From contig CM060962.1 in assembly GCA_030765045.1 (NCBI GenBank), positions 166,456,694-166,520,693 on the forward strand: a stretch of DNA of 64,000 nt, given 5' to 3'. Both the position numbers and the translations under genes were made by a program. The DNA is from Tenodera sinensis (lineage: Eukaryota; Arthropoda; Insecta; Mantodea; Mantidae). The notes beneath the pieces are model-generated. The model was given only the letters and a program-made list of their open reading frames with translations. It was not told the DNA's origin and made no database searches. This document shows, in pieces, positions 22,730 to 34,113 of this stretch. Positions within the stretch are counted from its first letter, which is position 1; each line of letters opens with the position of its first letter.

Positions 22730-24140
22730 GAGTAAGTATGGGAAGTAAGACACTGACACTGGGATTTCGCTGGGAATGCATGTTTTGAGACTGCCTGAAT
22801 TAAAAACAAAAATATGTTTTAGAATAAGAACTGTATGTGTGTCTGTCTGTCTGTTTGTCAGTCTGTATGTCAGTCTGTCTCTGAACAACATAACTCAAAA
22901 ACGAAAATAAAATTTCGTGTAATACCAAACTTCCAATTTTTATTTTCGAAAAAAAATCTCTAAAAGTTTGAGTAAAATACGTATGTTTAAGATATTTTTG
23001 TGACAAATGAAATGTATACCCTGAATTTTCTGGGAAGATCCTCAGAAGTCTTAGTCATTCTGTATGACTTCTGCATAACTAGTAAACCGTAAGAGACCGA
23101 GCGGGATGGCTCAGGCAGTAACGTCTGTGGCCCGCATTCGTGAGGTCGCGGGTTCGATCCCCGTGGTCAACCTTCCTGACCCAAAGGTTTTTTTCGGAGG
23201 TTCCCCAGAGTCGCCAGGTGAATGTTGGGAAGGATTTCCATATCCTCCAAATTTCCCGTCCTTCCATTTCGTTACATTAATCATTTCATTTCACCCTTCA
23301 TCCCGTTAGGTTTCTTTCAAGGTTGGAAGCGTCGGCGAGCGTCGCAGCAGCACGGCAAGGGGAATAAATGCGCTCTGGAAATCTCGTACCCCGAAATGGT
23401 AGGAGAGCCTACTGGTTTTCGCAGCCCCCCCCCCCCCCCCATGGGATGGTACAAGCCTGAGCAGGAGGGAAGCCGGTTTCAGAGTCCCCCCCCCCCTTTT
23501 GGATTAAGAACTCGAAGGGATGGGAGAGCAACCTGGCTGGGCCAAGCCTCTTTTGGGATGCTTCTAACTGGGAAAATGTAGGGACCCTGTCCTTTGCTCT
23601 GTCGTGGCAACGTTCCGGCCGCCCTTCGGATCCATTCACCTCATCCATCCTCCCGAAGGTTACCCCGTCAGGGTCATAGGCACAAAAATTCGCCTTTCGG
23701 TGGAGGTGCTAAGTTTCCTTCCGCAAGTTGTCGTTGAGTAGTTGAGTGAAACCGTAAGAGACAGACAAAATCTTACTCCTAAAAAAATGTACATCTGGTT
23801 AAAACACACAATTTATGTCAAATATTGTTTTTAATTTTTTTACCTGGAGTAAACCATTTCGAAGATGTTCCTTGCTATTTGTCTGAATTTTCCAATGGGA
23901 AATTGTTATTCATTTTTTATCTCTTGGCCTTGCAAAGAGAACGGAATTTCAAATACATCGGACAGCTTTAAAATAGTTTACTATCACCTTAAGCCTACTG
24001 TATTCCCATATTTCTCTTTCACCTACAAGAAAATTAGCAATAATTAATAATTGCTGCAAATATTTATCTCGATTAGCACGAATTAGATAGAGGAATAGGG
24101 TTTGTAAGAATAGATTGTACAATAGTAAAGAAAGTCATGT
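22730..24140 (-). repeat. 0.9-kb repeat family, copy e, split by a SINE
   Basis: Reverse orientation in two parts, 22730-23096 and 23749-24140. SINE-A lies between with an exact 13-bp target duplication. The microsatellite site here holds TCTG/TGTC repeats (about 22835-22880). Confidence 0.85.
23097..23748 (+). mobile_element. SINE-A: 652-bp tRNA-derived SINE with 13-bp target duplication
   Basis: Starts ccgagcgggatggctcaggc (A-box-like), with B box gcgggttcgatcccc at about 23148-23162. The long body has two C-runs (about 23427-23440 and 23487-23496). It is flanked by exact copies of aaaccgtaagaga (23084-23096 and 23749-23761). At 652 bp it is long for a SINE, so the body may be composite. 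Pol III transcription is inferred from the boxes. Confidence 0.88.
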
Positions 24141-24645
24141 GAGTGTAACACATTAGACTCTTTTTCCCTTGGGTTTTTACACATTTTCTCTTTAAGTGAG
24201 CTTAATAACTTTTTCTGCTTTGTCAATGTTGTTGACGTGAAGTTAATTAAGAAATAAGGATTTGATTAAGCTCCCTAATAACAAGTATTAAGCCAAAACA
24301 AGATCAGACTAAGCCTTTCCAAAGACGGAAACTTGAAATAATAAACACGTTTCTCTAGTTTTTACATGTCTAAACTCCAATGTTTAAATAAATGGGCCAG
24401 CGTAACTGCACGTGTTTAGTGGAACAGATATTAAACTGGAAGTGCCGTTATGCATCGCATTAGGGAAAATTAATTTAATTTATAGAAACTGTGAACTGAG
24501 AAAATTTCGGCCAAATGTTTATTACATGTGTATCTAAATATTGTAGATATTCACACAAGTTATGAACACATAAGGCGCAAAACAACATGGAGAGAATTTA
24601 AGCCGCGCACATGCTTATAACATTAAGCGATATTATAATTTATAA
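24141..24645. other. Unassigned AT-rich sequence
   Basis: Nothing recognised. Confidence 0.35.
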
Positions 24646-24647
24646 CT

Positions 24648-24870
24648 CATATAGTCAGCGTAGTAGACAAGTTAGTCTGGCTTTCTGTATTTAAAGCTTT
24701 GGGTTCGATGCCAGTCCAGGACGGTTGTACATATTTGTGTGTGCTTAAATGCGGCAGCCTCGTATTCGTAGATTTACAGACACCTAAAGAATAACTTCTA
24801 ATTGACAAAATCCCGACAGACCAGTTACTCTGATGTAACTGTGTCAGTTACTTTCATGTTTAATTAAAGA
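24648..24870 (+). mobile_element. tRNA-derived SINE (SINE-D)
   Basis: Candidate A box near gtcagcgtagtagacaagtt and B box ctttgggttcgatgcc (about 24699-24714). The short body leads into an (ATT)n tail at 24875, a common 3' tail for RTE-mobilised SINEs. Target duplication not found. Confidence 0.6.
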
Positions 24871-24874
24871 CAAG

Positions 24875-24956
<82 letters not shown>
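24875..24956 (+). repeat. (ATT)n microsatellite
   Basis: About 27 units; may be the expanded tail of SINE-D. Confidence 0.97.
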
Positions 24957-25172
24957 GCATCACCACCGTCGCCAGCACTACCACCACCACCACCATCAGC
25001 ACCACCACCACCACCGCCACCACCACCACCACCATCACCACCACCACCATCACCACCACCACCGCCACCACCACCATCACCACCACCACCGCCACCACCA
25101 CCACCACCGCCACCGCCATCGCCGCCAACGCCACCGCCACCGCCACCGCCACCGCCACCACCACCACCACCA
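24957..25172 (+). repeat. (CCA/CCG)n-type triplet repeat
   Basis: Imperfect CAC/GCC triplets. The valine/alanine-rich open frames on the minus strand are repeat artefacts. Confidence 0.95.
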
Positions 25173-25377
25173 CTGCATTTTATGTATGTAATTGGTATAA
25201 ATAGGGAAGAAGGCGATTAAGGACATGTCAACGAAGCAATTGTCTAGTGTCTGCGGGGAATACTCTTTCGTTTGAGCTAGTATCCGGGCCATCTGTCCGG
25301 CACCGCCATACGCCACGAAACCTAGCAGTCCATCTGAAACATGAGACGATAAAGGAATGAAAGGGAATTGATGTACT

Positions 25378-26055
25378 AACTCTACTCTTGTACTAACCAT
25401 TCTTACAAACTCTTATTCCTGTATCTTCTTCGTGTTAGTTAAGAGAAACATTTGTACAAATTATCTTACTGCTTATTTGCTTGTAGGTGCAAGGGGAATG
25501 TTAGAATACAGTAGGCTTTGAGCGATAGTCAAAGTTTTTAAAGCTTTGAGATTCCGTTCTCTTTGCACACGTAACATATTAAAAAACGAACAACGATGTA
25601 CCATTTCACCAAGTTTTTAAGTTTTCAGAAACTCACACGCATAACAAGGAATATCTCCGAAATGGTTCACCCTACAAGAAAATTTATTCAGACTTGTGTA
25701 TTTTAGCAAGTCTATTTTTTTTTTTTTTTTTTTTTTTGGTATGAGTTGGTCTATCTCTAACGGTTTACCAGTTATGCTAAAGTCGTCCAGAGTAAATACG
25801 ACTACAGGAGCTATAGCCAGAAAATTCAAGATATACATTTCATTTGTAATAAAAATGTCTCATACATACGACATTTTAATCAAAATCGTTAGAGCGATTT
25901 TCAAGAAAATCAAAATGTTCCATGTAAAGGGTAGTTTAGGGTGGGGCTATTTTCTTCAAAATCTTCGCGTCGCATCCTTGAAAGACATAAACTTAAATAC
26001 CAATTTTGGTTTTTAACCTATTTTTCGTTTTTGAGTTATGCTGTCCACAGACTGA

Positions 26056-26086
<31 letters not shown>

Positions 26087-26227
26087 GCACACACAGACCT
26101 TTTTCGAAATGCTTTTTTTGGATTCAGGGGATCTCAAAACATATATTTCCGGTGAAATCTCAACATCGAATTTTTGGGTTGAATACAATACTTCCTCTAC
26201 TTACTATACGTAGTAGAGAAAGTAAGA
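25378..26227 (+). repeat. 0.9-kb repeat family, copy f
   Basis: Runs from ctactcttgtactaaccattc near 25382 to cgtagtagagaaagt near 26222. The microsatellite site holds (AC)n(GC)n at 26055-26096. A T-run (about 25717-25737) replaces part of the conserved attttttgtata. Confidence 0.85.
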
Positions 26228-27215
26228 AGTTGAAAAGATCCAGTGCTAATCATCAGACTAACTGTTGCCGCCTTTATATGTTCCAGCTTGAAAAGGAGCA
26301 TAATAAGAAATGGCTGGTAAAAGACCATAACATGTTTCAAGTGACATATCCTTAATAGTGGAGCTCTGTGGCGACATAAACATTCCTAAGGATTAAAAAA
26401 AGGGAAGTATGCATCTAGTTAAACGTTTCCTGACCGAGCGACCTTGACCTTCTAGCGGTATCGAAGAACACACTTCCTCCTAAGTAGGTCAACCACTCCA
26501 AAACAAGAATGAAATGGAACTGTTCTGAAAGTGAAGCAACTATTACACAACTCTATTGACTCACTAAGATTCCACCAATCTCTAACGTTTATAGCGTAAA
26601 ATGATTAAAACGTTGCCTAATATGTCTCCTCCGTGTATGTAGCAAGTACTCTTAGGACAAGTATTTTGAAAACGATTCGGGTAATGATCTGCAGCAACAA
26701 GATAGCTAAGGTCATAAAGCATGATGAAATTAAAATCGAGTTTTTATTTATGGACGTTCTTTAACTGCTTTAGTTCTAACGAGGCAGTTAGCACAAGTTC
26801 GCAATTGCCAGTACGGTTTGGTTTGTATGAATATGTTTTATACAAACACGTGTGAACTAAGTACCATCGCCTATAACACTGTGAGCTACGGAGATTTGAT
26901 ATTCCGCTCACAATGGACCATACTGTCTGTCTGTGTTGCCAACCCATACTTAAAGAAATAAGCTAGATCGTCGTTCAAAATAAGCCAAAATTCCTAAATA
27001 ATGGACTGAAAGAAGCTAGAAAAAAAGCTAACGATTATTAGTTAACAATATTCTATAACAAATTATAAAATAGTGTTACGTAATACGTAATAAATACTGC
27101 TACTTCATTTAACTTTATGTTAATAACGAATGACATTACTGTATTACCTCATTTAGAAGTGGAGCTGCACTTCCTCTGCATCACCTGGGTCGATTTCTTG
27201 AATTTCAGGGAAGAG
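26228..27215. other. Unassigned sequence
   Basis: Nothing firm. A 67-aa minus-strand frame at 26744-26947 has no motif I recognise. Confidence 0.35.
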
Positions 27216-27219
27216 AATT

Positions 27220-28400
27220 GAAGGAGTAGTATTCCTCGGGTGTTTGTGAAGTACCCTGTTGCGAAGTACTTGGTGTGCCATCACTCGAACCACTACTATA
27301 CGAAGCCAATGTTCCTATTGTACGTATTTTCGTATTTAATACTTCGAGGGAAACTTGATAATTTTTACACACTTTCCCATCCGACGAAGTCCTGACCAGA
27401 TGGTTGTAATAGAGTTTAACATTTTCTGTTAGGGAGTTTGACTTTTATTATGTTCATCATGCTAATAAGTCTCTCTATCTCGGCATTGGACCACAGAGAC
27501 CAGCAAAGAAACACCCGATGCATCTTTATTACTTGCCACGTCATGCCAGAAACGCAGTGTCTGTGAAGTTTCCTTCCACGTTACAGTAATTAAGTTCTGC
27601 CACTGAAATTCTGCTTTTGTGATTTTTTCAGGAGGAATATTTAAATGTTTTATGACTGGAATAAGAGACTTTCACTACTAGCAAAGAATTTTAACCGACA
27701 AGATGGATACTTTCTTAGTTTTGACATTGCCGGGAAGTCTTGCCTGCAGTTCACGATGTAGCTTCAACGAAAAGATGATACACAGCTTCCTAAAATCCTT
27801 TTCGTTGTCAGGGGGTGATTTTAAACCCCGAAGTTTCTCCTCCACTTCATAGCCTAAATACGCATACCAGTCCACGTAATTCTCAAGGTTAAGTAAGGAA
27901 GTCTTCTCTGCAAGTTAAAGGTACAAATTTTCTTGCTATACTCTCTATCAAAAGTATTAAACCTTCCCATAATTTACGTGCATCTGCCACTTACAATTCA
28001 AATATTTATTAACCCTTTGAACGTCGCTTAGTGTTGGTCGAATAAATAGGAGAAATACGTGATTTTTTCATCAACATACATAGCATGCAAGAGTGAGGCA
28101 GAATAGTCTCTCTCTCTTGATTTGGCCATGCTGAACATAGTCTTGAGTTCAAGCCATTAAGTAATCTAACAACATCACTTTCGATTGAAAGCCATCGGGT
28201 CGAACACAGTTGAATAGTTCTGTGAGGTTGGTGGCCATCATTAATAGTGGCATACAAAGCCTTATATTGACTGACGTAAAGCCGAGTGGGTAAACCAATT
28301 GTAAGTTTCGCGTATGAGGCAGTGGCGTAAATAACGGCCCCGCAGACCCCGCGGCGCGGGGCACCCCCGACTGCCTTTAATAGCTTTCTCAAAAAGGACA
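27220..28400 (-). pseudogene. hAT-like transposase pseudogene (ZMYM/DUF4371-related type)
   Basis: Minus strand, frames change. It starts at about 28310 with YKALYATINDGHQPHRTIQL and CSTRWLSIESDVVRLLNGL, a signature block of this transposase type. It continues with RKLCIIFSLKLHRELQARLP (about 27800), then a dimerisation-like region (SNKDASGVSLL, about 27520) and KMLNSITTIWSGLRRMGKC (about 27420-27370). The C-terminal tail is Ser/Thr-rich and stops near 27225. No N-terminal zinc finger was found. Multiple frame changes make it dead. Its upstream side is cut by the inverted-repeat element at 28317. Confidence 0.75.
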
Positions 28401-29080
28401 TTTTATATTCAATTCAACTATGGAAAATCGCTAGCAAAAAGCGCAAGAACACATGCAGTTCACTGAGGACATACTGACAACAGAAGTGTATCATGTAAGC
28501 ATTTACTACCCTTTCATGCTTAAAAGTGTGAAACAATCTTACCTTCAAGAGCGTGTGCTCTCAAAAGCCTTCACAATCATGTAGAGAAATCCATTAAAGC
28601 ACGGTATTTTATTCAATACGGTTGTTATAAAAACCGAACAAGCTACATAGTATGTACGACTATTACCTGTCTGAAAATGTACTTGATTAGCCAATAAATT
28701 GTATTATTTTAGAATTTGATCAGGTATGGACATTAATCAATATGTGCTGTTCTAACCAGTTGTTCAGTGTTATGCTTCTGAACGATATCTGAGGTACCAC
28801 AAGTAGAAGTTTGTTTGGGCTAATGCCTGAGTTACCCAGATTATTGACAGGTAACGATTTTGTTCCAGCTATGTGCATTATGCGTTTAGCAACTGGATAT
28901 TGTTTATCTAGCAAAAATAACCATTAGTGTTGGTAATCAGGGAGTGTTATTTCAACACTTATTCTATGTGAGTAAATATGTAATATTCTAATTTCTCCAT
29001 TTTTAAGCTTTATTAGTAAGTGGGCCCCCAGCACTTATTTGCAGGGGCCCCCCAAAACCTTAGCTATGCCACTGCCTCGC
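28317..29080. mobile_element. Terminal-inverted-repeat element (non-coding)
   Basis: The ends share gaggcagtggc(g/a)ta in inverted orientation (28317 and 29079 inward), next to GC-rich blocks containing ggggccccc. This resembles hAT-type MITEs with CAGTGGCGTA ends. No convincing 8-bp target duplication was found, so the borders are approximate. Confidence 0.55.
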
Positions 29081-29398
29081 AGGTAATATAAAAATGAACT
29101 TAATTATCGTTCATGGCCCCAAATTTTATGCAATATAGGTATAACGGTATCACGGGACTTCAAAATGAATAAAGAGTTGACTATAAACAGAAAATTTAAG
29201 ATACCATTTTGTTCATAACTGTGAGTATCTGTACTAATTAAAGTCATTCAAGCATATTTGGTAAAACAAAAAATGAATAAAAGGTCTACATGAAACGTTT
29301 TATTTGACATGAAGGGAATTTCGTGAGGGCATAGTCTTCCATTTTAAGGATGTTGGACTGAAGCACAAAGTTTAGTACCTATTTGACTTTCTATTTTT

Positions 29399-29563
29399 AC
29401 TTTCTCTACTACGTTTCGCAGAGGAAGTATTATATTCCACCCAAAAATTCGATATCAAGATTTCACCGGAAATATATGTTTTGAGGCCCCTGAATCAAAA
29501 AAAAAAAAAAAGCATTTTTAGATAAAGGTCCTTGAGCATGTCTGTGTATGCCCACATGTGTGT

Positions 29564-29642
<79 letters not shown>

Positions 29643-30301
29643 AGTATGTGGACAGCATAACTCAAAAACGAAAAGTCAGTTAATTTAAGTTTAATGTCTT
29701 TCAGGGATGTGACACAAAGATTTTGAAAAAAATTGCTTCACCCTAACCTACCCTTTACATGGAAAATTTTGATTTTCTTGAAAATGACTAACAATTTTGA
29801 TTACAATGCCATATGTTTGAGATATTTTCATGACAAATGAAATGTATATCTTGCATTTTCTGGCTATAGTCCATGAAGTCCTGTTTACTCTGGATGACTT
29901 TTGCATAACTGGTAAACCGTAAGAGATAGACAAAATCTTACTGTACAAAAAATATAGATCTTGCTAAAACACACAATTTATGTACAAATAATTTTTTTTT
30001 TTTGTAGAGTGAACCATTTCAGAGATATTCCTCGTTATTTGTGTAAGTTTTGGAAAACATACTTCTGTCAAATGGAACATCGCTATTCATTTTTTTATAT
30101 ATTAACCATGCAAAGAAAACAGAATTTGAAAGCTTTAAAAGATTTGACTATCGCTCAAAGCCTACTGTATTCCCATATTCCCATTGCATGTGCAAGAAAA
30201 TGAACAATAAGGTAATTTCTGCAAATGTTTATCTCAACCAACACAAAGAAGATAGAAGAGTAAGAATTTGTAAGGATGGTTAGTACAAGAGTAGAGAAAG
30301 T
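29399..30301 (-). repeat. 0.9-kb repeat family, copy g (full length)
   Basis: Reverse orientation, bounded by actttctctact (29399-29410) and agtagagaaagt (30290-30301). The microsatellite site holds (GT)n at 29567-29641. It is the cleanest copy for defining the family. Confidence 0.88.
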
Positions 30302-30482
30302 ATTCGAGTGCATGCAATACATCAGATTTTTTGAGTTACATTAAACACACACACGTACACCAATGAAGCACCTACTCTTCACCACCATAAAAGAATAATA
30401 ATTACTGTCAGTATCTTTTAAAGTGTAGAATTATTTTTAAAAATGGAATAGTTTCCACACAATATGCACTTGCTTATTACAG

Positions 30483-30588
30483 AAGGTGATTGCATCCCAG
30501 AATCCTCGCATGAGTCATGAGCAACGGCAGGAGCTGAGGAGCAGTAGAGGTCATGAGATGACTTTCAAGCGGTATCATCGATACTCAG
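30483..30588 (+). CDS. M14 zinc carboxypeptidase, internal exon (end of propeptide)
   Basis: 106 nt, preceded by a pyrimidine-poor but AG-ending acceptor (ttattacag) and followed by the donor gtgaga. Translation in the open frame ends MTFKRYHRYS plus one leftover base (phase 1). That motif is characteristic of the junction between the activation peptide and the catalytic domain of M14A metallocarboxypeptidases. The upstream part (KVIASQNPRMSHEQRQEL) fits the propeptide end. The next exon in phase is 46610-46765, about 16 kb away. Secreted digestive or processing peptidases are the usual role of this family. Earlier exons were not recognised in the window. Confidence 0.8.
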
Positions 30589-31825
30589 GTGAGAGTTCAG
30601 CTCTTTCTGATCATAATTTGAATGTAACTGCAATATGTTTTCAAATGTAAAAGATTAACATTTATTTAGCATGAATTAAGTACAGTCTACTACAATGTTA
30701 GTTGCAAAGACCTTTTAATACCATTAACTATACTGGACCGCTAGTGCTAGTATCTGCAGAGGAATTGAAGCCTGTGAATTGGAAAAACAAGTCATGGGTG
30801 CTTATAGAGGTGTACTGGGTGGGGTCAAAGTTCTCCAGTATGTACCTCTTAAAAATCATAAACTTTGCAGTTGGATTCTATTCAGGAACAATCAACATTA
30901 TATAGTAAATAATCAACTTTGAGCCTAAATGGGCAGCTTTGTGCCTTGTAATTCCCTTACAGTTTTCTTTTTCTGACACTAACAAAAGCATGTACGTAGA
31001 AGTTAGTCTTAAAAATAAATAAAGAAGAACATTTGCCATTTTGCCTAACCTTTATTACCATAGTTTTACTGTTATGGCAATAGTATGAAGATAAAATATT
31101 ATTTGACAAGATAGACATAGAGTCTAAATAATCTATTCCTAATCATTTTGTTGTGATGTTTTATTTAGGTAAAATAACACCTAAATGTTGGTCACCACAG
31201 ACCATAGGACAATTAAAGTTATACTGTTAAAAGAAATATTAGCATATTGAATGGTTATGATAGGGTGGAATGGGATGGTCAAAAGGTTTATTTTCAGCAC
31301 AGAACTCTGGCATCATTAATTTGTCTAGGACCATTCATGCTGGTGAAATTTTAGCAAATAGCGCATGTTTACACATGTGGGTATTCCATGAATACAATGT
31401 TATAAATAAGCTGATTATCCACAATGCTATTGTGTAAAATTCTTTAAGTGTTGTATGCATAATAATCAAGTTCACTGGTATTACTCTCTCTCTGTTTTAA
31501 TCTGCTGCAGATTCAAGTTTCACCTATCACTAGATGCATTTTTGAAGACTTGGAACAAATATTCAGAATCTCATCTTTATACATTTGATGCTGATAATGT
31601 AAATAAAAGTAGTAGCTTTGTTACTCTCCATTCAGATTTTATTGCAAGGTAATCTGTTTTAATATAAATTTTGTCATTTTTCAATTTTAATACTAGCTAT
31701 ACTATTTGATGTCATGGCTTCTGGTTACCCTCTAGCCAATTAGCAGCTGTGTCACTTTTATTCTCTCCAGGACATATATCCTGGCAGATTTGATCATTTG
31801 AGCCTGATCATTAGCATTTGTGCAT
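30589..31825 (+). other. Start of the ~16-kb carboxypeptidase intron, unassigned part
   Basis: Nothing recognised between the donor at 30589 and the LINE-C 3' end. Confidence 0.4.
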
Positions 31826-31826
31826 T

Positions 31827-32454
31827 TCAATACTTCTGCATTTCTGTAGGTTCTTCAGATAATGCACTGCAGATGTTTAGGTGGTCTTTATTAATTGCTA
31901 CTCCCAAATTGCATAGGTGGCAAATGGGAGAAGAGAAGATTCCAGTTCTATGCAGATGACTTGCAAGACAATCGTGACCAGTTATTAATCTGAAGGATGC
32001 TACTGCTATTTTGCAGGACATTGTGGTTAGTTATCTGGATGAATAACAAGGTTGCATGTAACTTCAGCACCTGCATTACCATCTTTAAAAAAACTGTCAC
32101 TGAAAATGTGTAACTATTCATTGGTAGGATATTTAGTATGTATGGTTTCCAAAGCAAGGGTCTTTAAGGGTCTTTATATCTGTAGACATTTCTAATTTTT
32201 TCGTTTCCATTTCAAGTAAAGCCAATTGGTTCAAAATCCAGTGGGTTTGTGTTAAGTAACAGGTTTTCTCTTGAAGTAGGGTATTTAAATTTATTTGGAG
32301 ATGATATACTTTTCTAAGAAGCTGATTTGGCTTTTTACTGCATTGGCTGTTTGTTTCTCCTGTGAAAGTTAAGAACTCAATGTTGTTTTTAATGTTGAAG
32401 AAGGGTTTTTTCTTCAATTTGTGATGTTAATGAATGGGTCTGTCTTATGGGAGC
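31827..32454 (-). pseudogene. LINE-C ORF2 C-terminus: RNase H-like region and zinc-finger tail
   Basis: Minus strand. 32417-32133 is the post-RT linker (LTQTHWILNQLALLEME). Around 32080-32020 is an RNase H-like start (FSDSFFKDGNAGAEV in one frame). The C-terminal tail is RLITGHDCLASHLHRTGIF and SPICHLC (about 31990-31910), matching the C-terminal motif of RNase H-bearing LINEs of the I/R1/Jockey group. Frameshifts and stops present. It joins the RT part at 34114 once the hAT pair is removed. Confidence 0.75.
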
Positions 32455-32870
32455 ATCTATAGCAGGGGCTCTCAGGGTGCATGCATCAGTGTATCGTGCA
32501 GTGCCAGGTACGAAATGCGACCTACGAAAAGTTGGCCTTAGTGCAAACCTCCATTTGCTGTTTCCAAGTTTGTCTCTCTCGCGTAGCCGACTGACTCTGC
32601 CTCACTTTCATCACCATTTCTGTCTCACTGCATAAAGTTTACATATGGTGCATAGTGTTAAACTGGTTAGTTTGGTTTTTAATATCAAATCTGGTCTTTT
32701 ATTTTAATGATCTAGAAAGTGCTGGTACAAACCTCACTTTTGGATAAAGAATGCTTTTCTGCAAGATACAGGAACCTCTGTAATTCTTCCTCTCTGGCAT
32801 CCCCTATGATTCCGTGACTCTTACAGTGTCTTTCAACAAATGATTTTCTCACACACGTAATTATTGTACC

Positions 32871-33793
32871 CAGGGTTGCCAACATTTAAAAGTAAAATTA
32901 TTGTACCAACCACTCAAAATTATAGATTTGGACTCAAAATTATTGTACATCATAAAGCAAACGCTACAACAATAAAAATATCAGTATAATACTTATGAAA
33001 ATGTAAGAGTAATGATTTTATTATATCCACTTAGAAGTTTGATGACCTCAACAAATATTACAACTTTAGCACTTATGTTTCTCGCACTATTCATCTGAAA
33101 GTTCAGCTTCCTCAACCGTCACAGCATTATAGAAATTTGTTGTTGAGATAAACCTTAACATCTTCTCGGTGACTTGCACATTTTAAGATCTACCACGTTT
33201 TTTCATAAGCTGAGACGATAAAATGAGTTCATTTACCGTTCTAGTGCCAATCTGTTTCTAACTTTGGTTTTTATTAAACCCAGTTTAGAAAAAAAACTCT
33301 TTCACAAGAAGTGCTTCTGTGGGACAAGGAAACCACTGATAATGCAAAGACCACTAGTTCTTTGAAATCAGTATTTCCACCAAGGTGACAGATGTTTAAT
33401 AGCACTCCAGATACTGTCAGGTTCAGGCATACTCTTTATTTCACACGGAATATCACGTATTCCAAGTTTTCTACATTGCTCATCAATTTTCTGAACAGTG
33501 CCTTCTTCATTGAGATTATCAGACCTAGGTACACTGGCAATCAGAGGATAAAGGGTAGCAGGCTTAGTAGCTATGGGGTGGAGACAGACAATGAGGACAA
33601 AAGTGGTGTTATTTGTAATTAGTTTCATTTCGCTGGAGTGACAAACCAGTGAAAATGATATTTCGCCGATATCGAACTATAATACTTTCAAATTATCGTA
33701 CACCCCCATAATTATCATACGGGTTGACAACCAATCTACAAACATTAAAATTATCGTATGCCTCCATAATTATCGTATGAGTTGGCAACCCTG
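32871..33793 (-). mobile_element. hAT-B: hAT transposon nested inside hAT-A
   Basis: 923 bp with perfect 13-bp ends CAGGGTTGCCAAC / GTTGGCAACCCTG. Target duplication ATTGTACC (32863-32870) and GTTGTACC (33794-33801), 7/8. Subterminal regions repeat motifs like ataattatcgtat several times near the right end (33690-33780) and taaaattattgtac at the left. It carries a transposase C-terminal fragment. Confidence 0.93.
33170..33628 (-). pseudogene. hAT dimerisation domain remnant (hAT-B)
   Basis: Minus strand. GTVQKIDEQCRKLGIRDIPC and PEPDSIWSAIKHLS are followed by a frameshift, then FALSVVSLSHRSTSCERVFF and LGLIKTKVRNRLALER. This is the conserved C-terminal dimerisation region of hAT transposases (W-x-I ... 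L ... S-x-x-CERxFS ... K-x-R-N-R-L). The N-terminal and catalytic parts are absent. Confidence 0.85.
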
Positions 33794-34113
33794 GTTGTAC
33801 CACACATGTGGCACTTGTCTTTATCGTGACGACTTTAAAAAAATTTGACGGTTCTCACTCTGATTTAAACAGGCTTTTGGCATTCTTTGCCTTCTTTGGA
33901 GCAAGCTGCTCCATAATTAGGTATTTCTATTGCACATATCTGTTTCACTGATAAGCAAGCCGTCTATGAACACAGGTTTCCTTGAATTTTCACTTCGTCA
34001 CTCTGCAACCTGCGAGTTAAGCTGAGCTTAACTGAGTCACCAGAATGCACGGTGCAAGAAAACTCCACATCTTGGATTGCATCCGGCGCGATTTTAAGCT
34101 TTGAGAGGCACTG

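Larger units (their letters stand above)
32690..33915 (-). pseudogene. BED-type zinc finger N-terminus of the hAT-A transposase
   Basis: Minus strand, broken by hAT-B. Upstream of the break (about 33910-33802) is PKKAKNAKSLF, then KCHMCGTT. Downstream of it (32862 onward) the frame continues TCVRKSFVERHCKSH, then a charged helix (AREEELQRFLYLAEKHSLS). With the nested element and one target duplication removed, this forms C-x2-C-x14-H-x3-H in one frame, as in BED fingers of ZBED/SCAND3-like hATs. The catalytic domain is missing. Confidence 0.7.
32463..34113 (-). mobile_element. hAT-A: hAT transposon inserted in LINE-C
   Basis: 1651 bp including a nested second hAT. Left end CAGGGGCTCTCAGGGT and right-end complement CAGTGCCTCTCAAAGC match at 11/16. 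Target duplication ATCTATAG (32455-32462) and AACTATAG (34114-34121), 7/8. Removing it restores the LINE-C reading frame (STPI followed by DAPI). About 720 bp is its own sequence, encoding the N-terminal part of a BED-finger transposase. Confidence 0.85.

Noticed and set aside
23097..23170. Functional tRNA gene
   Set aside because: A and B boxes are present, but there are no proper stems and the body continues into a 652-bp SINE with target duplication.
28317..29080. hAT MITE with an 8-bp target duplication
   Set aside because: Inverted ends are clear, but the candidate duplications (gtatgagg and cctcgcag) do not match, so it is kept only as an inverted-repeat element.
32447..32635. 62-residue plus-strand frame as a small gene
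   Set aside because: It spans the left border of hAT-A and has no recognisable domain.
33790..33850. C-terminal piggyBac Cys-rich finger (KCHMCGTT...)
   Set aside because: After removing hAT-B the pattern is C-x2-C-x14-H-x3-H, which fits a BED finger better, and it lies inside an element with hAT ends.
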